From NCBI RefSeq assembly GCF_014930455.1, contig NZ_JAAIYO010000006.1, positions 1-64,000 on the forward strand: a stretch of 64,000 nucleotides of DNA, given 5' to 3'. The position numbers were made by a program, and so were the translations under genes. Shown in pieces: positions 42,757-50,753 of the stretch. Source of the stretch: Corallococcus soli. Its GTDB lineage: Bacteria; Myxococcota; Myxococcia; Myxococcales; Myxococcaceae. Positions within the stretch are counted from its first letter, which is position 1; every line of letters starts with the position of its first letter. Under the pieces are notes generated by a model that had not been told where the DNA came from, made no database searches, and saw only the letters and a list, made by a program, of their open reading frames with translations.

Positions 42757-43542
42757 GTGGGGAGGGTGGGACGCAAGCGGACCGTGGGCGGCTTCGACAT
42801 TCCGAAATGGGCGTGGCTGGCGCCGTGCGTGCTGGTGCCCGTGGTGCTGCTCAACGTGGGCGTGGCGTGGCTGGGCGAGACGCAGGTGTCGCCGCTGTCC
42901 TTCTCCTTCCTGAAGACCAAGGCGCGAGCGCTGGGCGCCTACGCGGCGCACCGGCCCGCGTGCATGCTGGATGCGCACCCGCCGCTGGAGCCGCTCATCG
43001 CGGACGCGGAGCGCCGGCACGGGATTCCGTCAGGGCTCCTGCGGGCGCTCATCCAGGTGGAGTCGGAGACGCGGGTGCACCGCATCTCACCGGCGGGGGC
43101 CATGGGCCCCGGGCAGCTCATGCCGGACACGGCCGCGATGATGCGCGTGGAGGACCCCTTCGACCCGGCACCCTCCATCGACGCGAGCGGGCGCTACCTG
43201 GCCGAGCAGCTTCGCCGCTTCCGCGACGTGCGCCTGGCCGTGGCCGCGTACAACGCGGGGCCGGGCTCGGTGAACGGGCGCGTGCCGCGCAACGGGGAGA
43301 CGGAGTTCTACGTGGCCAAGGTGCTCGCGGCGTACGAGCACACCCGCCCGCCCGCGCCCCGGAGGAAGGCACCGGAGAAGGCACCCGCGGTCCAGGCCGC
43401 CGCGAGGAAGGCCCGCCCGTCCGGCGCGCATGCGAAGCCCCCGGTGGCCCCCAGGGTGACGACGCCCGTGAAGAAGCCCGCGCCCCCGCCGGTGTCCCCC
43501 GCCAGGGCCGCGCCCCGGCTCGCGTCCGCCCAGAAGGCTTGA
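42757..43542 (+). CDS. membrane-anchored lytic transglycosylase (SLT family)
   Basis: A 261-residue protein with an N-terminal membrane anchor (about 17-38, WAWLAPCVLVPVVLLNVGVAWL) and a soluble lytic transglycosylase domain (about 75-210). The catalytic Glu is E102 in LIQVESETR; the motifs AGAMGPGQLMPDTA and AVAAYNAGPGSVN follow. It cleaves the glycan strands of peptidoglycan with anhydro-sugar formation. The last 55 residues are Pro/Ala/Lys-rich. The frame starts at a GTG (42757) without a good ribosome-binding site; a second GTG at 42766 sits directly after GGGGAGG. Exact start uncertain. Confidence 0.85.
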   Translation: MGRVGRKRTVGGFDIPKWAWLAPCVLVPVVLLNVGVAWLGETQVSPLSFSFLKTKARALGAYAAHRPACMLDAHPPLEPLIADAERRHGIPSGLLRALIQVESETRVHRISPAGAMGPGQLMPDTAAMMRVEDPFDPAPSIDASGRYLAEQLRRFRDVRLAVAAYNAGPGSVNGRVPRNGETEFYVAKVLAAYEHTRPPAPRRKAPEKAPAVQAAARKARPSGAHAKPPVAPRVTTPVKKPAPPPVSPARAAPRLASAQKA

Positions 43543-43563
43543 GGGCGGGAGCGCGGGAGGGCG

Positions 43564-44331
43564 TCAGCCTCCGCGCACGCGGGCCGCGTCCACCCGGGAG
43601 GCCTGGAGGCCGCTGGCGGCGGCCGTGTCCAGCCACAGCTCCACGTCGCGGTGCAGTTGCAGGAACGACGCCGGGCACCGGGGCGTCAGCGGCCCGTGCA
43701 CCATCGCCGTCACCGCCGCCGCCTTGTTCACCCCGAAGGCCAGCACCACCACCTTGCGGGCCTGGAGGATGGCCGCCATGCCCAGCGTCAGCGCCGCCAT
43801 GGGCACGCGCGACGGGTCGTCACCGAACGGCAGCACGTGCGACAGCCGCGTCTCCCGGCTCAGGCGCGCGCGGTGGCTCGTCGCCGTCAACACCTCGCCG
43901 GGCTCGTTGAACGCGATGTGCCCGTTGGGCCCCACGCCCAGCAGCAGCAGGTCCAGGCCCCCGGCCGCCGCCAGCGCCGCGTCGTAGCGCGCGCACTCCG
44001 CCTCCGCGTCCGGCGCGCACCCATCCAGGAAGTGGATCCGCTGCGTTGACAGATTCACATGCCGGAACAGGTGCCGGTCCATGTACGCCCGGAAGCTGCC
44101 CCCGTCCTCCGGCGGCAGGCCCAGGAACTCGTCCACGTTGAACGTCGTCGCCCGCGACAGGTCCAGCGCCCCCCGCGCGGCCAGCTCCGCCAGGCCCCGG
44201 TACACGTTGAGCGGAGAGCGCCCCGTGGTCAGCCCCAGCACCAGCTCCGGTGTGTGGCGGACGGCCTCGGCGATGCGCGCCGCGCAAGTGCTGGCCGCCT
44301 CCTGCTCCGTCTCGAACACGCGTAGGTTCAT
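43564..44331 (-). CDS. nagB: glucosamine-6-phosphate deaminase
   Basis: A 255-residue enzyme that converts glucosamine-6-phosphate to fructose-6-phosphate and ammonia. The sugar-phosphate-isomerase fold shows GLTTGRSPLNVYRGL (phosphate loop), the catalytic Asp67 in NVDEFLGL, and GVGPNGHIAFNEPG (132-145) with His138. The Asn before Gly-His, instead of the Asp of E. coli NagB, is common among other NagB proteins. The ATG at 44331 has GGAGG about 5 nt upstream. It is divergent from pfkA, with 149 nt between; both products meet at fructose-6-phosphate. Confidence 0.9.
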   Translation of the reverse strand: MNLRVFETEQEAASTCAARIAEAVRHTPELVLGLTTGRSPLNVYRGLAELAARGALDLSRATTFNVDEFLGLPPEDGGSFRAYMDRHLFRHVNLSTQRIHFLDGCAPDAEAECARYDAALAAAGGLDLLLLGVGPNGHIAFNEPGEVLTATSHRARLSRETRLSHVLPFGDDPSRVPMAALTLGMAAILQARKVVVLAFGVNKAAAVTAMVHGPLTPRCPASFLQLHRDVELWLDTAAASGLQASRVDAARVRGG

Positions 44332-44480
44332 GGGCCCTCCAGCATACGCCGGCCCCCGTTGACAAGCCTCCACCCCACGGCCGTTCCCCCGCACGCCCTG
44401 GGGCCGGGAGCGTCCCCCGGTGAGCGTCCGGCGCAAACGGTCCTCACACGCGAGGCCCGGGTCGGGCTAGAACCGGACCC

Positions 44481-45518
44481 ATGAAAGTCGCCGTGCTCAC
44501 CGGCGGGGGTGATTGCCCCGGCCTCAATGCGGTCATCCGCGCCATCGTCCGCCGTGCCAGCGAGCACGGCTTCGAAATGATGGGCCTGCGGGATGGGTGG
44601 AAGGGCCTGCTGGACGACAACCACTTCCGCCTCACGCGGGAGACCACCTCCGGCATCCTGCACCGGGGTGGCACCATCCTGGGCACCTCGCGCGTCAACC
44701 CGTTCAAGGTGGAGAACGGGCTGGAGCGCGTGAAGCGCTCCATTGAACGCAATGGCATCCACGCGGTCATCGCCATCGGCGGCGAGGGCACCCTGTCCGC
44801 CGCCACGCGCATGTCCCAGGAGGGCGTGCGAATCGTCGGCGTGCCGAAGACCATCGACAACGACCTCAACGGCACCGACTTCACCTTCGGCTTCGACACC
44901 GCCGTGGGCATCGCCACGGAGGCCGTGGACCGGCTGCACTCCACCGCCGAGTCCCACAAGCGCGTCATCGTCTGCGAGGTGATGGGCCGCCACGTCGGGT
45001 GGATCGCCACCTACGCGGGCATCGCGGGCGGCGCGGACGTCATCCTCGTCCCGGAGATCCCCGCCGACCTGGAGGCCGTCGCCCAGCACCTCCAGCGCCG
45101 GCACGCGGGCGGGCGCACCTTCTCCATCGTCGTCGTCGCGGAAGGCACGCGCATCAAGATGTCCGCGGACCAGAACGAACAGCTGGTCACCACGGGCTCG
45201 CTGGACGAAGCCGGCCGGCCCCGCCTGGGCGGCGTGGGCAACATCGTCGCCTCGGAGATTGAACGCCGCACCGGCTTCGAGACGCGCGTGTCCGTGCTGG
45301 GCCACATCCAGCGCGGCGGCGCCCCCACGGCGCACGACCGGGTGCTCGCCACCCGCTTCGGCGTGCATGCGTGCGACATGGTCGCCCGGGGCGAGTTCGG
45401 CAAGATGGCCGCCCTGCGCGGCAACGAAATCGTCAGCGAGCACCTCTCCGAGGCCACCCGCGAGCTCAAGCGCGTGCCCAAGGAGTTCTTCGAGGTCGCC
45501 CAGGTCTTCTTCGGCTGA
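44481..45518 (+). CDS. pfkA: ATP-dependent 6-phosphofructokinase
   Basis: A 345-residue kinase that phosphorylates fructose-6-phosphate in glycolysis. ATP-binding glycine motif VAVLTGGGDCPGLNAV, catalytic TIDND (PKTIDND at 122-128), MGRHVGW and RGGAPTAHDR are all present. The cofactor signature is mixed: GGEGT at 100-104 has the Gly typical of ATP enzymes, whereas Lys in PKTID is the residue found in pyrophosphate-dependent ones. This Gly/Lys combination is the one I recall for the actinobacterial ATP-PFK group. No kinase gene adjoins, unlike the pkn4-pfk pair described in Myxococcus xanthus. A hairpin follows the stop. Confidence 0.93.
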   Translation: MKVAVLTGGGDCPGLNAVIRAIVRRASEHGFEMMGLRDGWKGLLDDNHFRLTRETTSGILHRGGTILGTSRVNPFKVENGLERVKRSIERNGIHAVIAIGGEGTLSAATRMSQEGVRIVGVPKTIDNDLNGTDFTFGFDTAVGIATEAVDRLHSTAESHKRVIVCEVMGRHVGWIATYAGIAGGADVILVPEIPADLEAVAQHLQRRHAGGRTFSIVVVAEGTRIKMSADQNEQLVTTGSLDEAGRPRLGGVGNIVASEIERRTGFETRVSVLGHIQRGGAPTAHDRVLATRFGVHACDMVARGEFGKMAALRGNEIVSEHLSEATRELKRVPKEFFEVAQVFFG

Positions 45519-45538
45519 CAGTCGACTTTAACGTACTG

Positions 45539-45576
45539 CGCCATGCCCTCCTCCGCTGGGAGTGAGGGGCATGGCG
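45539..45576 (+). terminator. hairpin terminator after pfkA
   Basis: CGCCATGCCC (45539-45548) pairs with GGGCATGGCG (45567-45576), extended inside by TC/GA past a bulged G. It lies 20 nt past the pfkA stop. Only TTGCGC follows, so termination efficiency is uncertain. Confidence 0.55.
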
Positions 45577-45628
45577 TTGCGCATCCGGTAGCATCCGCGC
45601 CTCACCCGTTCGCGAAGGGATGATGCCG

Positions 45629-47263
45629 ATGCTCACCGGTCGCATGATGGACTTCCCGCTCACCCTGACGCACATCCTGGAGCGTGCGCGTTCGTATTAC
45701 GCCACGCAGGAGATCGTCAGCCGCAATCCGGACAAGTCCCTGCACCGCTACACGTACGCGGACTTCCACAAGCGCACGAGCCAGCTGGCCAACGCGCTGA
45801 CGCGGCTGGGGGTGAAGCCGGGCACGCGGGTGGCGTCGCTCAGCTGGAACCACCACCAGCACCTGGAGGTGTACTTCGGGGTGCCGGCGATGGGCGCGGT
45901 GATGCACACGCTCAACCTGCGGCTGCACCCCAAGGACCTGGCCTACATCGCGAACCACGCGGAGGACACGGTGGTGGTGGTGGACCGGTCGCTCTTGCCG
46001 CTCCTGGAGAAGTTCGAGAAGTCAGCGCCCTGCATCAAGCACGTCATCGTCATCCCGGATGACGGCCCGGTGCCGGAGGGGCGGCTGGACTACGAGAAAC
46101 TGCTCGCGGCGGAGTCGGACACGTTCGCGTTCCCGCGCCTGGATGAGAACAGCGCGGCGATGCTCTGCTACACGTCCGGCACGACGGGCAACCCGAAGGG
46201 CGTGCTCTTCAGCCACCGCTCCATCGTGTTGCACACGCTGGTGTGCTGCCTGCCGGAGGTGCTGGGCCTCAAGGACACGGACACGGTGCTGGCGGTGGTG
46301 CCCATGTTCCACGCGGCCGCGTGGGGCCTGCCGTTCGACGCGCTGCTCACCGGCGCGAAGCAGGTGCTGCCCGGACCGCACCTGGATCCGCAGTCGCTGC
46401 TGGAGCTGATGCGGGATGAGAAGGTCACGGTGGCGGGCGGCGTGCCCACCATCTGGCTGGGCATCCTGGCGCAGTTGGATCGCGAGCCGGGCAAGTGGGA
46501 CCTGAGCCCGATGCGGCACATGGTGATTGGCGGCTCCGCGGCGCCGCCGTCGCTCATCGACGGGTTCCGCAAGCGCCACAAGCTGGAGGTGCTGCACGCC
46601 TGGGGCATGACGGAGATGAACCCGGTGGGCACGCTGGCGCGGCTGAAGGGGGATCTGCACACGGCGTCGCCGGAGGCGCAGCTGGATGCGTATGCGTCGC
46701 AAGGCTATTCGGTGCCCTTCGTGGAGACGCGCCACGTGAGCGACACGGGGGAGATCCTCCCGTGGGACGGCAAGGCGATGGGCGAGCTGGAGGTGCGCGG
46801 GCCCATGGTGGCGGCCTCGTATTTCGGGGACGAGGGCAAGGACCGCTTCACGGCGGACGGCTGGTTCAAGACGGGCGACGTGGTGACCATCGACGCTGCG
46901 GGCTACCTGCACATCACCGACCGCAGCAAGGACGTCATCAAGTCGGGCGGCGAGTGGATCAGCTCGGTGGCGCTGGAGAACGCGCTGATGGCGCACCCGT
47001 CCGTGCTGGAGGCGGCGGTGTTCGCCGGCAGGCACGCCAAGTGGGACGAGCGGCCGCTGGCGGCGGTGGTGTTCAAGGCCGGGCTGCAGGCGACGAAGGC
47101 GGAGCTGACGGCACACCTGGAGAAGCAGTTCGCGAAGTGGTGGCTGCCGGATGACTTCCTCTTCGTGCCGCAGATTCCGCGCACGTCGACGGGGAAGTTC
47201 CTGAAGATGAAGCTCCGGGAGGACTTCGGGGACCACCTGTTGAAGACCCCGGTCGCGTCCTGA
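45629..47263 (+). CDS. acyl-CoA ligase (AMP-forming, FadD-like)
   Basis: A 544-residue adenylate-forming enzyme. P-loop motif YTSGTTGNPKGV, the WGMTEMNPVG core motif, the hinge TGDVVTIDAAGYLHITDRSKDVIKSGGEWIS and the C-terminal Lys in TSTGKFLKMKL are all intact. It activates a fatty acid to the acyl-CoA through acyl-AMP; chain length cannot be judged. The ATG at 45629 is preferred over two others at 45620 and 45623 because AAGGGA lies 8 nt upstream. It is separated from pfkA by a hairpin and followed by a FHA gene about 85 nt downstream. Confidence 0.92.
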   Translation: MLTGRMMDFPLTLTHILERARSYYATQEIVSRNPDKSLHRYTYADFHKRTSQLANALTRLGVKPGTRVASLSWNHHQHLEVYFGVPAMGAVMHTLNLRLHPKDLAYIANHAEDTVVVVDRSLLPLLEKFEKSAPCIKHVIVIPDDGPVPEGRLDYEKLLAAESDTFAFPRLDENSAAMLCYTSGTTGNPKGVLFSHRSIVLHTLVCCLPEVLGLKDTDTVLAVVPMFHAAAWGLPFDALLTGAKQVLPGPHLDPQSLLELMRDEKVTVAGGVPTIWLGILAQLDREPGKWDLSPMRHMVIGGSAAPPSLIDGFRKRHKLEVLHAWGMTEMNPVGTLARLKGDLHTASPEAQLDAYASQGYSVPFVETRHVSDTGEILPWDGKAMGELEVRGPMVAASYFGDEGKDRFTADGWFKTGDVVTIDAAGYLHITDRSKDVIKSGGEWISSVALENALMAHPSVLEAAVFAGRHAKWDERPLAAVVFKAGLQATKAELTAHLEKQFAKWWLPDDFLFVPQIPRTSTGKFLKMKLREDFGDHLLKTPVAS

Positions 47264-47347
47264 AGTGGTTGAAGCGACCGCCGGGCACCTGACACTGGGG
47301 GCTGGCGGCTCGCGCTGGGGCGGGGCTGGGGTTACGGTAGGCAGGTG

Positions 47348-47884
47348 ATGCCTTCCGTCCAACAGCTCCGCCCGTTCGCCTACGCGCCCGTGCAGGCCTT
47401 CCTGCAAGCCTCCGGGCCGGTGGTGCTCATCCAACAGCCGCCGGAGCCGGTGTTCCAGCAGGTCGCGCTGCGACTGGCGGAGGCGCGCACGGTGGGCATG
47501 GCGCACCGCTCCCGGCTGGTGGACAGGCTGCTGGTGATGCTCCAGGGGTTCGACTCGCTGGAGGTGCACTTCCTGGCGCCGGAGTCGGACGGGCAGGAGC
47601 TGCGGGTGGGGCGCACGGAGGGCTGCGCGCTGATGGTGCATGACCCGTCGGTGTCGAAGCAGCACGCGGTGCTGCGCTGGCACGAGAAGCAGGGGACGTG
47701 CTCGGTGCACGACCTGGGCTCCATGAACGGCACCTGGCTGAACGCCGCGGCCCTGGGCGAGGGCGAGGTGCGGCTGCTGGCGGACGGGGACGCGCTGTCG
47801 TTCGGGGACGCGCAGTTCCTGTACCTGCGGGCGGAGACGCTGCACTCGCACCTGCGGCTCGCGAGCCCGGGCGGCGGGATGTGA
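47348..47884 (+). CDS. FHA-domain protein
   Basis: A 178-residue protein. Residues about 80-165 form a forkhead-associated domain: LRVGRTEGCALMVHDPSVSKQHAVLRW with the conserved GR, S and H residues, then VHDLGSMNGTWLNAAAL. FHA domains bind phosphothreonine peptides, so it likely reads out signals of Hanks-type kinases, two of which are encoded elsewhere in this window. The N-terminal about 75 residues are helical and have no clear domain. The ATG at 47348 is preferred over the GTG at 47345. It is convergent with the immunity gene, 4 nt between stops. Confidence 0.85.
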   Translation: MPSVQQLRPFAYAPVQAFLQASGPVVLIQQPPEPVFQQVALRLAEARTVGMAHRSRLVDRLLVMLQGFDSLEVHFLAPESDGQELRVGRTEGCALMVHDPSVSKQHAVLRWHEKQGTCSVHDLGSMNGTWLNAAALGEGEVRLLADGDALSFGDAQFLYLRAETLHSHLRLASPGGGM

Positions 47885-47888
47885 CGGT

Positions 47889-48608
47889 TCAGTCGGCCGC
47901 GGGCAGCTCGCGGTAGGTGACGTCCGCGGGACCCAGTCGCTGGAGGACTTCGACGAAGCGCTCGCTGACGACGCGCGGGTTGGCGCCTGCGAGGCCGAAG
48001 ACGTCGAGCCCTTCCGGGATGGACGAGCGCAGCAGCCAGCGCTTCGGCGGCAGGTCGAACATCTCTGGCCGGCCACAGACATCGCACGGGGGCGTCTTCC
48101 ATTCCCCGATGCAGTCGGGGTGCAGTCTCGCCAGGGGGCGGGATTCCAATTCGTAGAGCGCGGGCGTGGTGCTTCGGCGGGACTTGAGTTCCATCCGGAC
48201 CGCGATGATGCCGTTCAGCTCCTCTGCCTTGAGCAATTCGACCGCGTCCTCACGGAGCACGACCTCCCATGAGGGCCAGCAGGTGATGGGCCCGAATTTG
48301 CCTCGTGCGGTTCCGACCATGGGCCCGAAAAAACTCCCACCCTTGATGGGGATCGCGGAAGGAAGGCAGGGCCGAACCAGGGACACCAATCGCATGTACT
48401 CCGCGAAACTCGTGGGCCCCGTCACTTTTGCCAGCACGGGTTCCTCCACACCCGACAGGTCCACCGAAGGATATGCCCCCATTCCTGCCCAGCTTCCACA
48501 CCTGGGACAATCCACTCCTGGCAGATGCCATCGGTGACTGGCTCGATACGCTCCACTCCAATGTGCCGGCGCATCCCACTGTGGGCTTTTGACTTCGAAA
48601 TAGCGCAC
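47889..48608 (-). CDS. sitI: double-CXXCG immunity protein, SitI6 type
   Basis: A 239-residue cytoplasmic protein of the myxobacterial double-CXXCG paralogue family. The first motif is CPRCG (Cys34/Cys37, in LPGVDCPRCGSW) and the second CDVCG (Cys175/Cys178); together they probably bind zinc. The start is GTG at 48608 (RYFEVK, the usual start of the family), 3 nt after the stop of the toxin gene, with GAGGAC as ribosome-binding site. In Myxococcus xanthus, proteins of this family act as SitI immunity proteins for SitA-type toxins. The tight coupling to the toxin gene supports that role here. Assignment to a particular Sit group is inference. Confidence 0.85.
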   Translation of the reverse strand: MRYFEVKSPQWDAPAHWSGAYRASHRWHLPGVDCPRCGSWAGMGAYPSVDLSGVEEPVLAKVTGPTSFAEYMRLVSLVRPCLPSAIPIKGGSFFGPMVGTARGKFGPITCWPSWEVVLREDAVELLKAEELNGIIAVRMELKSRRSTTPALYELESRPLARLHPDCIGEWKTPPCDVCGRPEMFDLPPKRWLLRSSIPEGLDVFGLAGANPRVVSERFVEVLQRLGPADVTYRELPAAD

Positions 48609-48611
48609 GTA

Positions 48612-49292
48612 TCAGTCCTCGAAGGGCACGGGCATGAGGTCGACCTGTTGCCAGTACGTCATCGACAACCCGAAGAGTCCGTACTTCTGAATCATCCAGG
48701 AGGCATGCTCGAAATGACGTGGGACATCGGCCTTCGCCCCCCGGGTTTCGATGAAGTCATTCCAATCCTGATTCCAAGGTCCACCTCGCTCCCCTCTGTG
48801 GATGCGCGCGTGCACCTCCGCATCGATGGCCAGGACGTATTGGTGGATCTCGATGCCCTTTTCTTGAAAGTGCGCCTTGAACGCCTGCGGGAAGATGTGG
48901 TGCCGCTCCTTCGGCCGCTTCGCCCACGCCTCCCGGGCCTTCTCCCGTCGTAGCTCGCTCGGCAGCTTCTCGCGCGGGTGCCAGCGGAACACCATGACGG
49001 GCACCGCGCCGTCCGGCACGCCCTGATCACTGCCCCACGTTCGCCTTGGCCCGCTGCCGGGCGCCACGAACACCGGTGCGGCCGCCGTGGCACCGCGCGT
49101 GCGCACCACCCGGTCCGGCGCCAGGTCCTCGCACCGGAACAGGGCGCAGACGTCCTCCTCGCAGACGTGCGTGAGGCACTGGTCCTCATCGCGGGCCTCG
49201 CACTCCCGTGCGTCCGCCCACTCCTGCGGGGGTGAGGACACCGCCGCACAGCCTCCCAGCACGACCAACACCCACAGCCACCACACGCGCAT
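48612..49292 (-). CDS. sitA: SitA6-type polymorphic toxin lipoprotein with His-rich nuclease-like C-terminus
   Basis: A 226-residue lipoprotein. The ATG at 49292 has GGGAGGCGG upstream and gives a signal peptide with lipobox VLGGC (Cys15). A Cys-rich segment (Cys31, 39, 44, 49, 54) follows, as in the SitA6/TIGR02269 lipoprotein family. The C-terminal about 95 residues carry HHIFP (131-135), an H...IH pair (His161, His165) and GGPWNQDWNDF, resembling a DUF2380/HNH-type nuclease toxin domain. SitA lipoproteins are passed between cells by outer-membrane exchange and kill recipients that lack the matching SitI. The cognate immunity gene follows after 3 nt. The nuclease activity is inferred from the motif only. 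Confidence 0.82.
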   Translation of the reverse strand: MRVWWLWVLVVLGGCAAVSSPPQEWADARECEARDEDQCLTHVCEEDVCALFRCEDLAPDRVVRTRGATAAAPVFVAPGSGPRRTWGSDQGVPDGAVPVMVFRWHPREKLPSELRREKAREAWAKRPKERHHIFPQAFKAHFQEKGIEIHQYVLAIDAEVHARIHRGERGGPWNQDWNDFIETRGAKADVPRHFEHASWMIQKYGLFGLSMTYWQQVDLMPVPFED

Positions 49293-49488
49293 CCCGCCTC
49301 CCGGAGCTGGGCCCCTCTCTTCCAGAGATTTCCCGTTCAAACCATCCGGGTGCGCCGTGACACAGGCGAGCAACCCCGGTGTCGGTGGGACAGCGCGCTG
49401 TCAGGGGCTCCGTTATCCTCGGGCTCCCTCATGTCGAGGGCGGCCCCGGACCTCTTGAGCCCGGGACGTGAAGGAGAGCGCGGAAACG

Positions 49489-50661
49489 ATGGGAAGGCTC
49501 CTGGTCCTGCTGTTCGTCTACCTGGGCTCGTACCTCGTGCTGCGCAGGCTGTGGCCCGCCGTCACGCGCGGGTGGCGCCATGGCGTGCTGCTGGGCCTGA
49601 TGGGGCTGTCGTCCGTCGCCTGGCTGGTTCCCGCGCTGACGGGCTACGGCCTCCACGACACGCCCGCGCCGCTCGTGCCGGTGAAGCTGTTCGCCGTCAT
49701 CTGGAGCATCGCCGCGCTGGGGCTGACGCTGCTCGGCCTGCCGTTCCTGGTGCTGAAGCTGTGGAGCGAGCGTCGCCGCAAGGCCGCGCCTCCCGGGGTG
49801 GACCTGGAGCGCCGGGGCCTGCTCGTGAAGGCCGGACAGGCCATGCCCGTGCTCGCAGTCACCGGCAGCACCCTGGGCGTCGTGAGCGGCAGCCTGGGCT
49901 TCACCGTGCGCGAGGTGGAGGTGAAGCTGAAGGGCCTCCCCGCCGCGCTCGACGGCTTCCGCATCGGGCAGATCACCGACGTCCACGTGGGCCCCTTCAT
50001 CAGCCCTGAGTACCTGCGCGGCGCCGTGGACGCGATGAACGCGGCCGGCGTGGACCTCCAGGTGATGACGGGCGACCTCATCGACGACGTGAACCAGGTC
50101 GACGCGACGATGGCCGCCCTGGCCGCGAACACGGCCCGCCACGGCATGCTCGCCGTCCTCGGCAACCACGAGCACTGGCGCGGGCTGGAGGAGGTTCTGG
50201 GCGGCTACGAGGCCCTGGCCCAGCGCGGCGCCCCGGTCCGCCTGCTCGTGGACGAGTCCCACGTGCTGGAGCACGGGGGCCAACGCGTGCGCGTGGTGGG
50301 CGTGGACTATCCCATGTCCGGACGCAGCCACACCGTGCGCGAGGCCCGCTGGAAGCACTCGGCGGACACCGCCTTCCAGGGAGGCCAGCCGGACGACGTC
50401 GTCATCTGCCTGTCCCACCACCCGGACTTCTTCTCCTACGCCGCCCAGCGCGGCGCCCGCCTCACGCTCGCAGGCCACACCCACGGCGGACAGGTGGCCT
50501 TCCTGGGCATCCCGCTGTTCAGCTTCGCCTTCAAGCACATGCTGGGGCGCTACCGGTTCCGCGACAGCCACCTCTACGTCTCCGGCGGCACGGGACACTG
50601 GCTCCCCTTCCGCATCGGCGTTCCGCCCGAGGTGACGCTGCTCACCCTGCGCAGCGCCTGA
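49489..50661 (+). CDS. membrane-anchored metallophosphoesterase
   Basis: A 390-residue protein with N-terminal membrane segments (about 1-18, 32-50 and 60-85) and a further hydrophobic stretch (about 115-140, LVKAGQAMPVLAVTGSTLGVV). The C-terminal calcineurin-like phosphoesterase domain has all metal-binding motifs: GQITDVHVGPF, MTGDLIDDV, GNHEHW, SHHPDFF and GHTHGGQ. The family includes UDP-diacylglucosamine- and cell-wall-lipid phosphatases; the substrate is unknown. The ATG at 49489 is preferred over the GTG at 49468. Divergent from the toxin lipoprotein gene with 196 nt between. Confidence 0.88.
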   Translation: MGRLLVLLFVYLGSYLVLRRLWPAVTRGWRHGVLLGLMGLSSVAWLVPALTGYGLHDTPAPLVPVKLFAVIWSIAALGLTLLGLPFLVLKLWSERRRKAAPPGVDLERRGLLVKAGQAMPVLAVTGSTLGVVSGSLGFTVREVEVKLKGLPAALDGFRIGQITDVHVGPFISPEYLRGAVDAMNAAGVDLQVMTGDLIDDVNQVDATMAALAANTARHGMLAVLGNHEHWRGLEEVLGGYEALAQRGAPVRLLVDESHVLEHGGQRVRVVGVDYPMSGRSHTVREARWKHSADTAFQGGQPDDVVICLSHHPDFFSYAAQRGARLTLAGHTHGGQVAFLGIPLFSFAFKHMLGRYRFRDSHLYVSGGTGHWLPFRIGVPPEVTLLTLRSA

Positions 50662-50753
50662 ACATCCGGGCCTGGGGGACTTCCTGAAATGTCGTGCGTG
50701 GCGGTGTAACCGGGTCGGGACCGGCCGCGTACAGGGGGACAAGGAGCACTTCC

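Noticed and set aside
46022-48082. A 686-codon minus-strand frame
   Set aside because: It covers the acyl-CoA ligase and FHA genes, whose motifs are intact on the plus strand.
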